Shown here piece after piece: positions 27,231 through 36,399 of a DNA stretch of 64,000 nucleotides (positions are counted from its first letter, which is position 1; the number at the start of each line of letters is the position of its first letter). This DNA comes from CAWCTB01 sp963798275 (GTDB lineage: Bacteria; Acidobacteriota; Terriglobia; Terriglobales; Acidobacteriaceae): NCBI GenBank assembly GCA_963798275.1, contig CAWCTB010000009.1, positions 1 to 64,000 on the forward strand, written 5' to 3'. The notes below the pieces were generated by a model. That model had not been told where the DNA came from and did not search any database. It worked only from the letters and a program-made list of their open reading frames with translations. The translations under genes and the position numbers were made by a program.

Positions 27231-27592
27231 GGGTTCCCTCCATACACGAAGGTTTGCACCTGGGTGACGTCGGTATTGAGCAGAGAGTACGTAACCGTGA
27301 CAGTGAGCACCGCCTCATCCGCGGAGGCGACGACCGACTGCACCTTGATGTAATTGCTAAGCCACTTTTGCAGGGCTGCCTGAACCGTGAACTGGGTGGC
27401 GGCAGCCATCTCCAGGCTGTTGGGAGCGAACGGCAGTTGCAGCAGACCGCTGCCGAAATCGGGCAGATTCACGCGTTCGCCGGGCGAGGTGAACAGCACC
27501 TGCTCCACCAACTGGCGGACATAGTCCTGCAGGGGATCTTTCGTCCGTCCACGTCCGTCGAACTGGTATGGAAAATTGACGTTGGTGCTCAC
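27227..27592 (-). CDS. gp25/GPW-like baseplate wedge protein (Afp9-type)
   Basis: A 121-residue protein. The sequence FPYQFDGRGRTKDPLQDYVR, QLVEQVLFTSPGERVNLPDF and GSGLLQLPFAPNS is the standard gp25-like core, including the ER-x-NLPDFG stretch (EPR-like motif) that in T4 gp25 and T6SS TssE nucleates sheath assembly. The C-terminal half alternates strand and helix (VVASADEAVLTVTVTYSLLN). It sits in the baseplate, contacts the J-like proteins and primes sheath polymerisation. The stop overlaps the start of the J-like gene. Assignment is firm from motif, length and position. Confidence 0.9.
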   Translation of the reverse strand: MSTNVNFPYQFDGRGRTKDPLQDYVRQLVEQVLFTSPGERVNLPDFGSGLLQLPFAPNSLEMAAATQFTVQAALQKWLSNYIKVQSVVASADEAVLTVTVTYSLLNTDVTQVQTFVYGGNP

Positions 27593-27601
27593 AGTTTCTT
27601 C

Positions 27602-27922
27602 CTATGTCGCAAGGGCCCTGGTCTGGGCAACAATCGGCAGCAAAGGCGTTCCGGTGGGAACGCAAATTGCGGTGCCCGTCATGATGGCGAGCGGCTGTCC
27701 CTGCGACAGCACTCGCAGCGCGCCGACTACCCATTGCGCGGTGACGCAGGGGCCGTTGCCGGCGGGCGGAACGAAGGCGCAACCGGCTACGACGTAGGGC
27801 GCGGCGATGGTGGCGACCGGCATTCCGGAGACCATCACCACCGGACTAGGCACGGTCGGCATGGCCTGGCCGCCGTGCGAGCACAACACCGTCGCGCCCA
27901 TGTGCAATATCGGTGCGGGCAC
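27602..27922 (-). CDS. PAAR-like spike-tip protein (Afp10-type)
   Basis: A 106-residue protein, starting MPAPILHMGATVLCSHGGQA, which has the His/Cys pattern of the PAAR-like spike-tip proteins of contractile systems. SPVVMVSGMPVATIAAPYVV and QPLAIMTGTAICVPTGTPLL are the repeated beta-hairpins that make the conical tip. Likely metal ligands are H7, C14, H16 and the later cysteines. It caps the gpV-like spike encoded next to it and is the first part to meet a target membrane. It has a 9-base gap to gp25. Length fits the DUF4280-like PAAR variants. Confidence 0.8.
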   Translation of the reverse strand: MPAPILHMGATVLCSHGGQAMPTVPSPVVMVSGMPVATIAAPYVVAGCAFVPPAGNGPCVTAQWVVGALRVLSQGQPLAIMTGTAICVPTGTPLLPIVAQTRALAT

Positions 27923-28015
27923 TGCTGAATTACCTCCTTCTCAACCAGTCGCTGCCGGTTGCTCTTGCTCGCCAACAGCGCGTAATGCGACGTCATCCCA
28001 CAGCGTGGGATGCTT

Positions 28016-28567
28016 TCATATCACGGTCAATGCGCCGATGTTCACGTCAACCGTAGGGCCGACCATGGTGATCATGGCGCCCTTGCCGTTGCTGATATAA
28101 ATCCCGCTGTCGTTGACCACGATCATTGCCCCGGTGGTGCTCTTCAGCACAATGCCGCCGGTGACCGGCGTCGGTGGCGCATCGCTCACCATGATCATGT
28201 TCTGCCCCGTCGTCTGCAGAACAATGTTCTGTCCGGGTGGAATCGGCGGCGGTGCAATAGCGAAAACGGGGACCTCCGCCACCAGGCCCCAGAAACCTCC
28301 TGTCCAGATGGGGTAGTCGGGATCGCCCTGCTCGAATTCGACCCACACCTGCGAACCGATGGGCGGCACGATGAAGCACCCGGCCTGAATGCCCGCCGCC
28401 GGAACGCAAGGCATCGCCCAACTGGAAGGAATCTCGCCGAGCACGTCGGGCACCTGCACCAGTACGCGACCGATCTGTTCGGGATCGATGTTGGCTATGA
28501 CCAGCCCGCGATACTTGCCGTAGAAGCGCCCGGGATTTCCGCCGGCTGAAGAAGCTCCCGTGCTCAT
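28016..28567 (-). CDS. gpV-like baseplate spike protein
   Basis: A 183-residue protein. The OB-fold part reads FYGKYRGLVIANIDPEQIGR, VLVQVPDVLGE, PPIGSQVWVEFEQGDPDYPI and WTGGFWG, the usual gpV/gp5 N-terminal signature (GSQVWVEFEQGD). The C-terminus turns into short regular strands (GIVLKSTTGAMIVVNDSGIY, ISNGKGAMITMVGPTVDV) that would build a triple-stranded beta-helix needle. In Afp/PVC the hub and spike are one VgrG-like protein, while here hub (28564-29710) and spike are separate genes overlapping by ATGA. It trimerises at the centre of the baseplate and carries the PAAR tip. Confidence 0.88.
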   Translation of the reverse strand: MSTGASSAGGNPGRFYGKYRGLVIANIDPEQIGRVLVQVPDVLGEIPSSWAMPCVPAAGIQAGCFIVPPIGSQVWVEFEQGDPDYPIWTGGFWGLVAEVPVFAIAPPPIPPGQNIVLQTTGQNMIMVSDAPPTPVTGGIVLKSTTGAMIVVNDSGIYISNGKGAMITMVGPTVDVNIGALTVI

Positions 28568-29710
28568 AGGTTCACCGTTGGCACGGTCGAAACCAGACCG
28601 TTGCGGGTCAGGGTGAAATCCTGCTTGTATTCACCGCGCTTAATTTTGTGGGTGACGCTCTTGACGTAGTAGAGGCCGTCGAACGCAGGGCCGGCGCCGC
28701 GCACTCCCACCAGTTGGCGGGCTCTGCAAAACTCCCCGGTAGCGGGTCACATCGAGGGAGCCATCGCAGGAAACCGCCTCGGCATTTTGCGCCGCCCTGG
28801 CCAGGCCCATCATGATTGCCTGGGGAATGGGCTTCTTAGCCAGATCATCCCGGAAAGGTGTCAGGTCAGGCGGCAATAGATTGGTGGGCAGCGGCGGAAT
28901 GACGCCGAGCGGAGGATTGAGCGGCGTGATCGGCGGTAATGGAATCGGAATGCTGATTCCGGTTTGCGAGTTATAGATGTAGACGAGGGGAAGCTTGTTC
29001 TTCTCCTGGTCGAACGAAAAGCGCAAGCTCTCCACGTTGGTATAAGCATCCATGTCGGTGCTCAAAGCCGGCTGCACCGGGCCAACCTTAACTTGCGGGC
29101 CCCAGTACGCCTTGCTGATGCCGGGTACCGGTCCGGGATCGAGGTAGAAGACGTAGCCGGCCTGCTCTGCCAGGTAGCGGATGTACTCCAGATCGGTGCC
29201 CTGCTGACTGGGAATCTGATCGATCGGCAGGGGAACGAAAAGCAGCACGCTGGGAATGACCAAGGGCACCACGCCGTAGATTGCATACTTGAGCAGCAGC
29301 AGGGCGATGCGTGCCTCCGCCGGCATGGCGGGAAAGGGAAATCCGCTGGGCTTGGACTGGTCCATCAGAGCGGTGAGGTCTTTGCCCATCAAAGTCAGGG
29401 TGGAGTTCGAGCCCTTGTCGCCGGGCGCGATGTTGTTCTCGGTGATGACGCCGTCGATGAGCACGCTGGTTGAGCCATTCACCACCACCGCGATCACCAC
29501 GCGCATGAATAACAGCGGCATGCCTCCGGTCAGCAGAAACAAAATCTGCAAGGGCGATTGCTTGTCGATGCTGAAGGTAAGCTTGAAACCGCTCTGGCCG
29601 ACATCGACAATCTTCACCTCAACGTCGGCCAATGCATCCAACACCTCCCGGGGCGGAGGGAGTGGAATGAAGGGGCCGATGAAGAGGCGCAGCTGGACGT
29701 TATCGAGCAT
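28564..29710 (-). CDS. gpD-like baseplate hub protein, frameshift near the 3' end
   Basis: About 380 residues when restored. It has the gpD/VgrG N-terminal features: FKLTFSIDKQSPLQILFLLT, ITENNIAPGDKGSNSTLTLM and GKDLTALMDQSK, followed by the LysM-like insertion QGTDLEYIRYLAEQAGYVFY and a long Pro-rich loop (IPIPLPPITPLNPPLGVIPP). At about 28730 a single base shift hides the true end. The other frame reads ARQLVGVRGAGPAFDGLYYV then KSVTHKIKRGEYKQDFTLTR and NGLVSTVPTVNL, stopping as TGA inside the next gene's ATGA. The hub trimer plugs the tube and holds the spike. Confidence 0.85.
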
Positions 29711-30071
29711 TCGGCGCTCCCGGAACGCCCTGCGGCGTGGTGATGTTCAGGACTCGCCCCGGAGTGTCCACCAGGTCGTGAGGTTCGATGGCGCCGTTGG
29801 CGTCGCAAATCAGCCAGAAGATCAGCGGGTCGGCGAGATACTTGGCGGCGATGAGGTCGAGGCGATCGCCCTGCCGCACGGTGTGCTGTGCCACGGTGGC
29901 AAAGTTCGGAGCGCCAGGCTGGGGCACGATGCGGCGCGCAAGATAAGTGATGGTTTCGCCGGTAGGGGTTATGTAGGTGAGCGTGCTCGACCCATAGTAT
30001 CGGCTGTCGGTCGGGAAGGTGACCGTCGGCACCACTCCCATCTGAATCAGCGCCTGCAGCGGAGACTTCAT
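29700..30071 (-). CDS. LysM-domain baseplate protein (gpX/Afp7-like)
   Basis: A 123-residue protein. The last half is a LysM module: HTVRQGDRLDLIAAKYLADP followed by LIFWLICDANGAIEPHDLVD and PGRVLNITTPQG. In contractile systems such small LysM proteins sit between the tube initiator and hub and are thought to stabilise the baseplate rather than bind cell wall. The N-terminal half (ALIQMGVVPTVTFPTDSRYY) is strand-rich. The start overlaps the stop of the CIS tube-initiator gene and its end overlaps the hub gene by 11 bases, indicating tight coupling. Confidence 0.85.
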   Translation of the reverse strand: MKSPLQALIQMGVVPTVTFPTDSRYYGSSTLTYITPTGETITYLARRIVPQPGAPNFATVAQHTVRQGDRLDLIAAKYLADPLIFWLICDANGAIEPHDLVDTPGRVLNITTPQGVPGAPNAR

Positions 30072-30733
30072 GGCAAGCCTCCTAAACCTAGAACGGAAAT
30101 CGCAACGGAACTTGCCTGCGAAGCCAACTGCTCCTTATTGGTGAGATAGGTCATGAAGATGCGGCCTCCGGGATGAGAGAATCCGAGGTCGTCGATATTG
30201 AGCACTCTCATACCTAAGCTCACCTTGGCGCGAATCGGATTTAAGTTGGGATCGAACGCTTCCTCGGTGATGGAGAAGTCGGTCAGCCGGACGGGAACGA
30301 CGCGGCTCTTGCTCCAGACGAATAGCGTGAGCGGCTGTTCCAGCGGAATAATTTCCAGCGTACCGGCGTTCGCCATGCTGTCATCCGCGAGCAAGGTTTC
30401 GACCGTGGGATTGACCAGCATCTCCAGTTGCGCCAGTTGAGGCTGCAGACCGAACTGCACAGCTAACGGAAATTGGTTGGGAAACTGCAACTGGTCGGTG
30501 GCGTCCAGTTCGGCGTCAAGCTTGATCGTCTCCACTGCCGGCCCGCGCAACCGCAGCGCATCCACGCGAGTGCCATCCTGCCCACCTTGCACCGCCTGGA
30601 TCTGCAAGGTGCGGCTCAGCGAGTCAGGGTTGTACTGCAGGGCGATGACGCTCTTTACTGCGGACGTGTCGGGGTCCATGGTGACGATGCCACCTTTAAC
30701 CAGACGCGGCGAAAGTGGGGAAGCAGTGCCCAT
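30068..30733 (-). CDS. CIS tube-initiator-like protein (Afp7/Pvc7 N-terminal type)
   Basis: A 221-residue protein. The pattern KGGIVTMDPDTSAVKSVIAL, QYNPDSLSRTLQIQ, ETIKLDAELDATDQLQF and PLTLFVWSKSRVVPVRLTDF, then SITEEAFDPNLNPIRAKVSL, is the CIS_tube/gp53-like family. It bridges the baseplate hub and the inner tube (Q-Y-N-P near the start is typical). In Afp and PVC this domain and LysM are fused in one protein, but here they are two overlapping genes. It is soluble, with no signal peptide. Confidence 0.85.
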   Translation of the reverse strand: MGTASPLSPRLVKGGIVTMDPDTSAVKSVIALQYNPDSLSRTLQIQAVQGGQDGTRVDALRLRGPAVETIKLDAELDATDQLQFPNQFPLAVQFGLQPQLAQLEMLVNPTVETLLADDSMANAGTLEIIPLEQPLTLFVWSKSRVVPVRLTDFSITEEAFDPNLNPIRAKVSLGMRVLNIDDLGFSHPGGRIFMTYLTNKEQLASQASSVAISVLGLGGLP

Positions 30734-30798
30734 GCTCTATACCTTTCAAAAATGAAGTGTTCCTGTCTGACCTCAACTCAAGTGAATCCGACACAGCA

Positions 30799-32214
30799 TC
30801 AAAACCTCCCCAAGGTGATGTTGGCGGGACCCACTTGCGTGGCGCCGGGATTGGCCCGCTGAATGTCCTGATCCAGACGATCCGCAGCGTTAGGATTGTC
30901 GCGGCTCTGAGCCTTCTCTGCCGTAGAAGACAACTCCTTGTTGGCAGCTTTGGCTGCACGTTCTTTCGACAAGCCCCAACCGGTACGGTATTTCCAAAAC
31001 AACCTGGCCCAGGTGTCGCGAAGGTCGCCTCCCTCCTGAGGGCTGTTGCCATGGCTGGTATAAGCCTCGTTGACGCCCGGAACGTCCATGAGTTCGAAAG
31101 GCGTGTCGTCTGGAATCGGCTGCAGCGCACCTTCCGGTACCGTTGGAGGCCCACCCGGAAATCCATGGCCCTTGCCATAACAGATGGTGGGGTTCTTTAT
31201 GCAGAGATCACCCACACCCGGAATGCCTCCTTTACCAGCATCCGGCGCCGGCGGCGGCTGGGTCGGCGGTGGCGTCAAAGTCAGGCCCTGGGACATGGCG
31301 CCACGCAACAGCCGGGATGTCTCGAAACGCACCTCGACCCGCCGATTGCGGGGTTCAGCCTTCTTGGTCCGCACCAGCAGGTCGCCGGCGCCGCGACTCT
31401 CGGTGTGTACCGCCACTCCTGGTATCCCCAACTGCTGCAGGGCAGCCCCCACGGAATCGGCGCGGGCCTGGCCGAGCGCCTGGTTGTCGCTTTCCTGTCC
31501 CACAGCGTCGGTGTAGCCGATCACACCAATGGTGGAGGCGGGATACTGCTTGAGAAGCGTCATTATGGTGTCGACCGTGTGGGCCAGCTTGGCCTGGTTG
31601 CCGCCGGAGATATCGGCCTTGCCGGTATCGAAGCCATCAAGGGTAACGGAGCCAATCATTGCCGCCATCAGAGGCGATGCCGATTCGGCCAGGTCGGCCT
31701 GAGGCGCGGTTCCCGGAATTGCTTGCCTTTGCATGACCGTGGGAGCGGCTAATCTCACCGAGACCCGTTCTCCTTTTTCGATGCGATCGCTGCCCGTGCT
31801 TGCTTCAGACTCGTAATCCGCGGCCTGGGCTGTCGCTCCCGAGGAATTGTGCTGCTGGACAACATGCGAGAGTTCGTGTGCCAGCAATCGTCGACCAGAT
31901 GGCGATCCGGGGTTATACCGTCCAGACCCGAACACAACGTTGTTGCCGACTGTGTAAGCCAGCGCATTTGCCGACTTCGCCGAAGAGGCTGCGGCGGAAT
32001 CCGCATGCACGCGAACCCGGCTAAAGTCGAACCCGAAGCGCTGCTCCATGAATTCTCGCGCGCTGCTTTCCAGTGGCGCGCCGGGAGCCGGCAGCACCTC
32101 GCGTACGGCCGCGGGTGCGCGGCGTCGCGTGGTTGCCCCCTCGCCTTGCGTTGCGGCTTTGGTCCGCGAGGCCGAGACAACCGGCGCTTTTCTGACAAGG
32201 GTGGCGTAGCTCAT
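30799..32214 (-). CDS. DUF4157 (eCIS core) protein fused to an OmpA-like domain
   Basis: A 471-residue protein that starts MSYATLVRKAPVV at 32214, overlapping the previous stop as ATGA. A longer upstream reading is a shadow of the preceding gene. Residues 45-125 are the DUF4157 eCIS-core domain, with RFGFDFSRVRVHADSAAASS, LAYTVGNNVVFGSGRY and the zinc-protease-like LAHELSHVVQQ (H113-E114-H117). Residues 190-297 are an OmpA-C-like module with IGYTDAVGQESDNQALGQAR then ADSVGAALQQLGI and EPRNRRVEVRF, the usual peptidoglycan-binding signature. A tail rich in Gly/Pro/Trp ends ANITLGRF. It has no signal peptide, so it is not a normal outer-membrane protein. It could be cargo, or could anchor the particle to peptidoglycan; both are inference. 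Confidence 0.85.
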   Translation of the reverse strand: MSYATLVRKAPVVSASRTKAATQGEGATTRRRAPAAVREVLPAPGAPLESSAREFMEQRFGFDFSRVRVHADSAAASSAKSANALAYTVGNNVVFGSGRYNPGSPSGRRLLAHELSHVVQQHNSSGATAQAADYESEASTGSDRIEKGERVSVRLAAPTVMQRQAIPGTAPQADLAESASPLMAAMIGSVTLDGFDTGKADISGGNQAKLAHTVDTIMTLLKQYPASTIGVIGYTDAVGQESDNQALGQARADSVGAALQQLGIPGVAVHTESRGAGDLLVRTKKAEPRNRRVEVRFETSRLLRGAMSQGLTLTPPPTQPPPAPDAGKGGIPGVGDLCIKNPTICYGKGHGFPGGPPTVPEGALQPIPDDTPFELMDVPGVNEAYTSHGNSPQEGGDLRDTWARLFWKYRTGWGLSKERAAKAANKELSSTAEKAQSRDNPNAADRLDQDIQRANPGATQVGPANITLGRF

Positions 32215-32468
32215 GGCTTCAGCCCTCTTCCGACGGCCTTCGCCATTTGCTTGCCAAACTTGCCCGCGCCGGCAGTTCCGGTTTCCAGCGGCATCTGGCC
32301 CAGCTTCAAAACCGGGGTGCGATGCGAGTGCGCCCACTCGTGGCGCAAGCGTCGATCCGAAAGGACCTGGGACAACTGCGATTGCAGCGCCGCGGTCAGG
32401 GCCTTCGCCTCCAGCGGCTGAAAGCCGTTCAACACGAGCCGGTCGATGTCTAGCCGGATGTGGCTCAT
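32211..32468 (-). CDS. Small conserved-position eCIS protein of unknown function
   Basis: About 85 residues: MSHIRLDIDRLVLNGFQPLE, then AKALTAALQSQLSQVLSDRR and a Gly/Lys-rich tail GTAGAGKFGKQMAKAVGRG. The DxxVLxGFxPxEA..L..AL..QL opening is a recurring small protein between the ATPase and DUF4157 genes of eCIS loci, as I remember it. The start (32468) overlaps the ATPase stop as ATGA and the stop overlaps the DUF4157-OmpA gene in the same way. Such tight coupling suggests a stoichiometric partner, perhaps in assembly. I do not recognise a function. Confidence 0.6.
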   Translation of the reverse strand: MSHIRLDIDRLVLNGFQPLEAKALTAALQSQLSQVLSDRRLRHEWAHSHRTPVLKLGQMPLETGTAGAGKFGKQMAKAVGRGLKP

Positions 32469-34413
32469 ACCCACCCTCGAATCTCCGCATCGGAAAGCGG
32501 GCGCTCGATCTTCTGCGCCTCCAGCTTGGCGGCTTGCACGAGGTTGGCCATCTCGACCGGCGTGCCGGACTGCGCAGCCAGAAAGGCGGCATTCAGCGCG
32601 ATGTTGCGGATGTTGCCGCCCGCCACGTTGAGCTGCGAAAGCTTTTTGTGATCCAGGCCGTGGGTCGGAGTCGCTTCGGGAAACACCTTCCTCCAGATGG
32701 CCTCGCGCTGGGCGGCATCGGGAAAGGGAAAATTCACGGTAAAGCGCAGCCTGCGTTGGAAGGCGGTATCCAGAGACGACTTGAGATTGGTGGTCAGGAT
32801 GGCGAGTCCCTGGTAGGCCTCCATGCGCTGCAGCAGGTAGCCGACTTCGATGTTGGCGTAGCGGTCGTGGCTGTCGCGCACCTCGCTGCGCTTGCCGAAG
32901 AGCGCATCGGCCTCGTCGAAGAGCAAAAGCACTCCGCCTTCTTCCGCAGCGTCGAACACCTGCTTCAGATTCTTTTCGGTTTCGCCGATGTACTTGCTGA
33001 CGACTGCCGACAGGTCGATGCGATAGAGATCAAGTCTCAGTTCGCGGGCCAGTACTTCAGCAGCCATGGTCTTGCCGGTCCCGCTCATGCCGGTAAACAG
33101 TGCGCTCACACCCAGTCCGCGGCGCCCTTTGGCTGCGAAGCCCCAGGTTTCGTAAACCTGCATGCGATGCCGGACCTGAGCCGCCAGTTGGCGCAGAGTT
33201 TGCTTTTGCAGTTCGGGAAGCACCAGGTCGTCCCAGGTAGCGCAGGGCACGATGCGTTGCGCCAAGTCCTCCAGCTTCGGGCGGGCCAGCGAGCGGCAGG
33301 CGTTCCACAGGTCATCCGGTTGGAGCTGTCCTGGTTCGGATCGCAGAAGGTAGCCGGTCGACGAAATCATCCGCGCGCTGAGCCGGAACTGTTCCGCCAA
33401 ATCGTCCAGAGTACCGTTGAGATTCTCTGCCGTTTCGCCCAGCGCGTTTCTCCAAAGCTGCTTTTGCTCGACCGGTCCCGGCTTGTTGACGTCAAGCCGA
33501 ACCAGAGTCCGGTTAAGATGCACGGGCTCGCGGCTGGCAATAAAGATCAGCCCCGGCAGCCTCTCGACCAGGTGGCTGGCGGAGCGCAGAGAGGCCTGAG
33601 GCCGCAGCCTGAATCAGCAGTGCACCCGAGCGCCAGCAAAGACTCCCGTTCCCAGAGGAAGGCAAATTGATCCAGGTCCGGTCCCATGGGCGGGAGCTCC
33701 TCGGATTTCGCAACGAAGAGTTGCCGGCTGGTCTGGTGGGCGGCCCAGGCGGCGATATCTTCCTGGCCGAGCGGGTCGTCGCCGCAGAGGTGAACCAGCG
33801 GAGAGTATTGAGCGTAGGTTTCGATGAGGTGGGCGGCGCGCATAGCCATGGACCGATGTTCCTCGGCGATCCATTCGGGGGAGGGAGCGATGCGCAACAG
33901 CGAATCCAGGCGTGGATCCACGACGTTGATCCCGGCAAGATAGTGCAAAATGCGCTCATCAATGCGCAGCGGGGCGGAGGTGAGATTGTTTCCCGGTTGC
34001 ACCTCCAGCATGCGAAAGCGACGCAACGGACGCGACGGGGTCAGGGCGCCCCAATTCGAATCGGCGAGACAAGCCATCGCCAACCCGAAGGTGACGTAGG
34101 TTTTCTGGGGATGACCTTGCGCCTCCGCACACCGTTCCGCCAGCCTGGAATCCATCTCGACTCCAGCGCAGAGGAGTAAGAGTTGCCGTTCAAATGCACT
34201 CAGAGCAAACAGGCTCGCAAGCAGGTCAATCGCCGATGGCGGCTGCATGCGGGATTGCAGGTCGGCCGCATTCCTTTCCAGCTCAGCCGTCTTGTCTGCG
34301 TCGCTTTGCCCGCCTGGCGACAAGCGATGCCGCAGGCGAGCGAACTCGGCGATCAGGTAGGCCTGATTCTGTTCGGCCCAGGAGGAGGACAAATTGGATG
34401 GTGCATTCGTCAT
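32465..34413 (-). CDS. eCIS AAA+ ATPase (Afp15/Pvc15-type), one frameshift
   Basis: Restored length is about 648 residues. The N-terminal helical part (33547-34413) contains ALSAFERQLLLLCAGVEMDS and AAHLIETYAQYSPLVHLCGD. After a shift near 33580-33600 the second frame has VSALFTGMSGTGKTMAAEVL (Walker A), AEEGGVLLLFDEADALFG (Walker B), GYLLQRMEAYQGLAILTTNL (sensor 1) and LDTAFQRRLRFTVNFPFPDA (arginine finger). This is the double-domain AAA+ ATPase found in nearly every eCIS, needed for assembly or cargo handling in the producer cell. It overlaps DUF4255 by one base and the small gene by ATGA. Confidence 0.92.
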
Positions 34414-35681
34414 CAGGTCACCTGCACCATGGGACCCGAGAACACGGGCGGCGTTTTGGTCATGTCGATGATGGGGCTGTCAATGCCATCGACGCGAAGC
34501 CGGGCGGGGACGAGGCCGCCTGTAGGCTGAAGAGCCGGGTAGGTGAACGAAGGCGAATTCGTCGCGGTGGTGAAGGGATCAGCCGCCGCTTGCTGGTCGC
34601 CGATGATAAGGAATACCTGCTGGCCGGGTTGCAAAAATGGCGTGCAGGGAACGGTCAAGGTGACGTTTCCGGAAGGTATCACTCCCGGGGCCCAGGTACT
34701 GATGTTGGGCGCGATGGTAAAGGGAAGGCTGTTGGTATTCAGGGTATCGGATCCGGAAGGTACTTGCACGGACAGGTTGTAGATTCCGGCAGCCAGCTCA
34801 CCGGGCACGTTCAGGTTCGGCGGGATGAATTGGAATGAAGTGTTACCTGCATTCAGCAATGTCGTTATGCTTTGCTGGATTTGACGGAGAGAGTTGATGA
34901 GCAATACCCCGCTCGCGCCGGCGAGATTGCTGCCTTGTACAGTGACCGTATCCCCGAGACAAGCAGCCGGTTGTCCGTTCGGCGGAAGCACGGCGGTTAG
35001 AGTAGGGAAGGGTGACAGCAGATTGGGCTGCACCGTGATGTCACGTTGCAGCACCGGCAAGGCCGAGACCGCCGGGTTTTGGGGTTCGATCAAAACCACC
35101 GAAACTTGAAACGGGAAGGTCGGACGATAGTCGGCTTTCAGCGCTGTCCAGAGCCAGGCCATCTCCTCACGGCCGAGGGTAGCCGGCGTGATCTTGAGCA
35201 ACTCGATCTGGTCCGCCAGGCCGGCTGATCCTAAGGGCGTGGACAACGGGTTCGAGGGGTCGTTGACCGGCAACTTGGCAATCGCAGTGCTAATGTCGTT
35301 GCGCGTGAGGACAGGATTCTCATGCAGCATAAGCAGAGCAAAGCCCAACAGCGCCTCGGCTTGCCAGTCCTGCGAGCCGTAAGCCGTCAACAGATAGTGG
35401 AGGTCGAGGGCCAGAGGCGGATTGGCAATTCGGGTCCTGCCGCCCGCGTCGACCGAAGGCAGAGATTCGTTGCGCCAGCCCTGGTTGTGGGTTACCTGGT
35501 GCAAAAACAGATTGACCTGGTTCTCCGCTGCGCCACTGCTAAACGCCTCCTGTACGATGTCTGGGGCCTTGGCGGAGACCGTGACCGTCCCTCCGAACAG
35601 TGCGCTCAGCCCGGTGTACAAATTGGTGAGGTAAAACTGCAGAACCGCACTGACGCCCGCGATGGCAAGGGGGCTGCTCAT
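34413..35681 (-). CDS. DUF4255 (Pvc16-like) tail-terminator protein with an IPT/TIG-like domain
   Basis: A 422-residue protein. Residues 1-190 are the DUF4255/Pvc16_N domain (SPLAIAGVSAVLQFYLTNLY, ENQVNLFLHQVTHNQGWRNE, LALDLHYLLTAYGSQDWQAE, ALLGFALLMLHENPVLTR), which caps the tube and sheath. Residues 230-330 resemble an IPT/TIG immunoglobulin-like module (ACLGDTVTVQGSNLAGASGV) and more beta-sandwich follows. In Afp the terminator is shorter, so the C-terminal extension would project from the end of the particle. It overlaps its neighbours by a few bases. Confidence 0.88.
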   Translation of the reverse strand: MSSPLAIAGVSAVLQFYLTNLYTGLSALFGGTVTVSAKAPDIVQEAFSSGAAENQVNLFLHQVTHNQGWRNESLPSVDAGGRTRIANPPLALDLHYLLTAYGSQDWQAEALLGFALLMLHENPVLTRNDISTAIAKLPVNDPSNPLSTPLGSAGLADQIELLKITPATLGREEMAWLWTALKADYRPTFPFQVSVVLIEPQNPAVSALPVLQRDITVQPNLLSPFPTLTAVLPPNGQPAACLGDTVTVQGSNLAGASGVLLINSLRQIQQSITTLLNAGNTSFQFIPPNLNVPGELAAGIYNLSVQVPSGSDTLNTNSLPFTIAPNISTWAPGVIPSGNVTLTVPCTPFLQPGQQVFLIIGDQQAAADPFTTATNSPSFTYPALQPTGGLVPARLRVDGIDSPIIDMTKTPPVFSGPMVQVT

Positions 35682-36399
35682 CCGGCCCTCCCATCACGGC
35701 GCTTCAGATAGGCGTCGAGACTGATTTCCTTATCGCGCGGCTTTGGGTGCTCGGGGAGCGGGTGGATGTACAGCCGTCACCTCGATTCGACCGATGTGAA
35801 TTTGAATTTCGTCGGTCTGCCGATCTAGCCGCAGCGGAGTTACGAACTGCACGTGCGTCGTTTTTGTCCGCGGAGGGACGCAACGGGCCGACGGCGAGTT
35901 CAACGGCGGGAATGCCGGAGGTGGCGACAGGTTCTGCGGCGAGGAGATGATCGTACCCGCGACGAGCGAAGGCTCTTTCCGATTCCATGGCTCGCGCGAA
36001 TTCTGGTTCCGTCGCTTCCGCATTGTCCCCGGCAGATCGTTCGCCATTAGCGATGAGAGGTTCAGGGAACGTCCCTTCACTGAACGACGGCCCACGATAT
36101 GCGCTCTGCCCGGCCTGGGCGGAGCCGAACGCGATTTGTGTCGCCGGTAACTCTGAAATCAGTGAAGCAGGGCTAGACAGCGAAGTTGGAGTCGGGGGCG
36201 AGGACTGGCGAGATTGCGCCGAAGCTGGTGAGAAGGCCCCACGTGCCTGCATAGCAGCGGCGGATGACGCCGATTCTCCGGATTGAACGAAGGGGGAATC
36301 GTCCTGGTAGCCAGCCGCAAACACGGATGCCGTCCAGGGACGGACGGACTCAGCCGGATTCGCCGCGGTTCGTACCAGCCGCTGGAGATAACCCTTCAT
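35679..36399 (-). CDS. Low-complexity eCIS linker protein with conserved C-terminal motif, frameshifted
   Basis: About 240 residues restored. The N-terminal three quarters are Ser/Ala/Pro-rich and probably disordered (SPASAQSRQSSPPTPTSLSS). The conserved end is split among frames: DEIQIHIGRIEVTAVHPPAP in one, then PKPRDKEISLDAYLKRRDGR in another, ending in TGA within the ATGA start of the DUF4255 gene. Proteins ending with IHIGRIEVTAV and LDAYLKRR occur next to DUF4255 genes in many eCIS loci, though their job is unknown. Breaks lie around 35850 and 35740. It overlaps the zinc-ribbon gene by ATGA. Confidence 0.65.

Noticed and set aside
32215..32592. N-terminal extension of the DUF4157-OmpA protein
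   Set aside because: It is Arg/Pro-rich out-of-frame reading of the preceding small gene; the ATGA overlap at 32211-32214 marks the true start.
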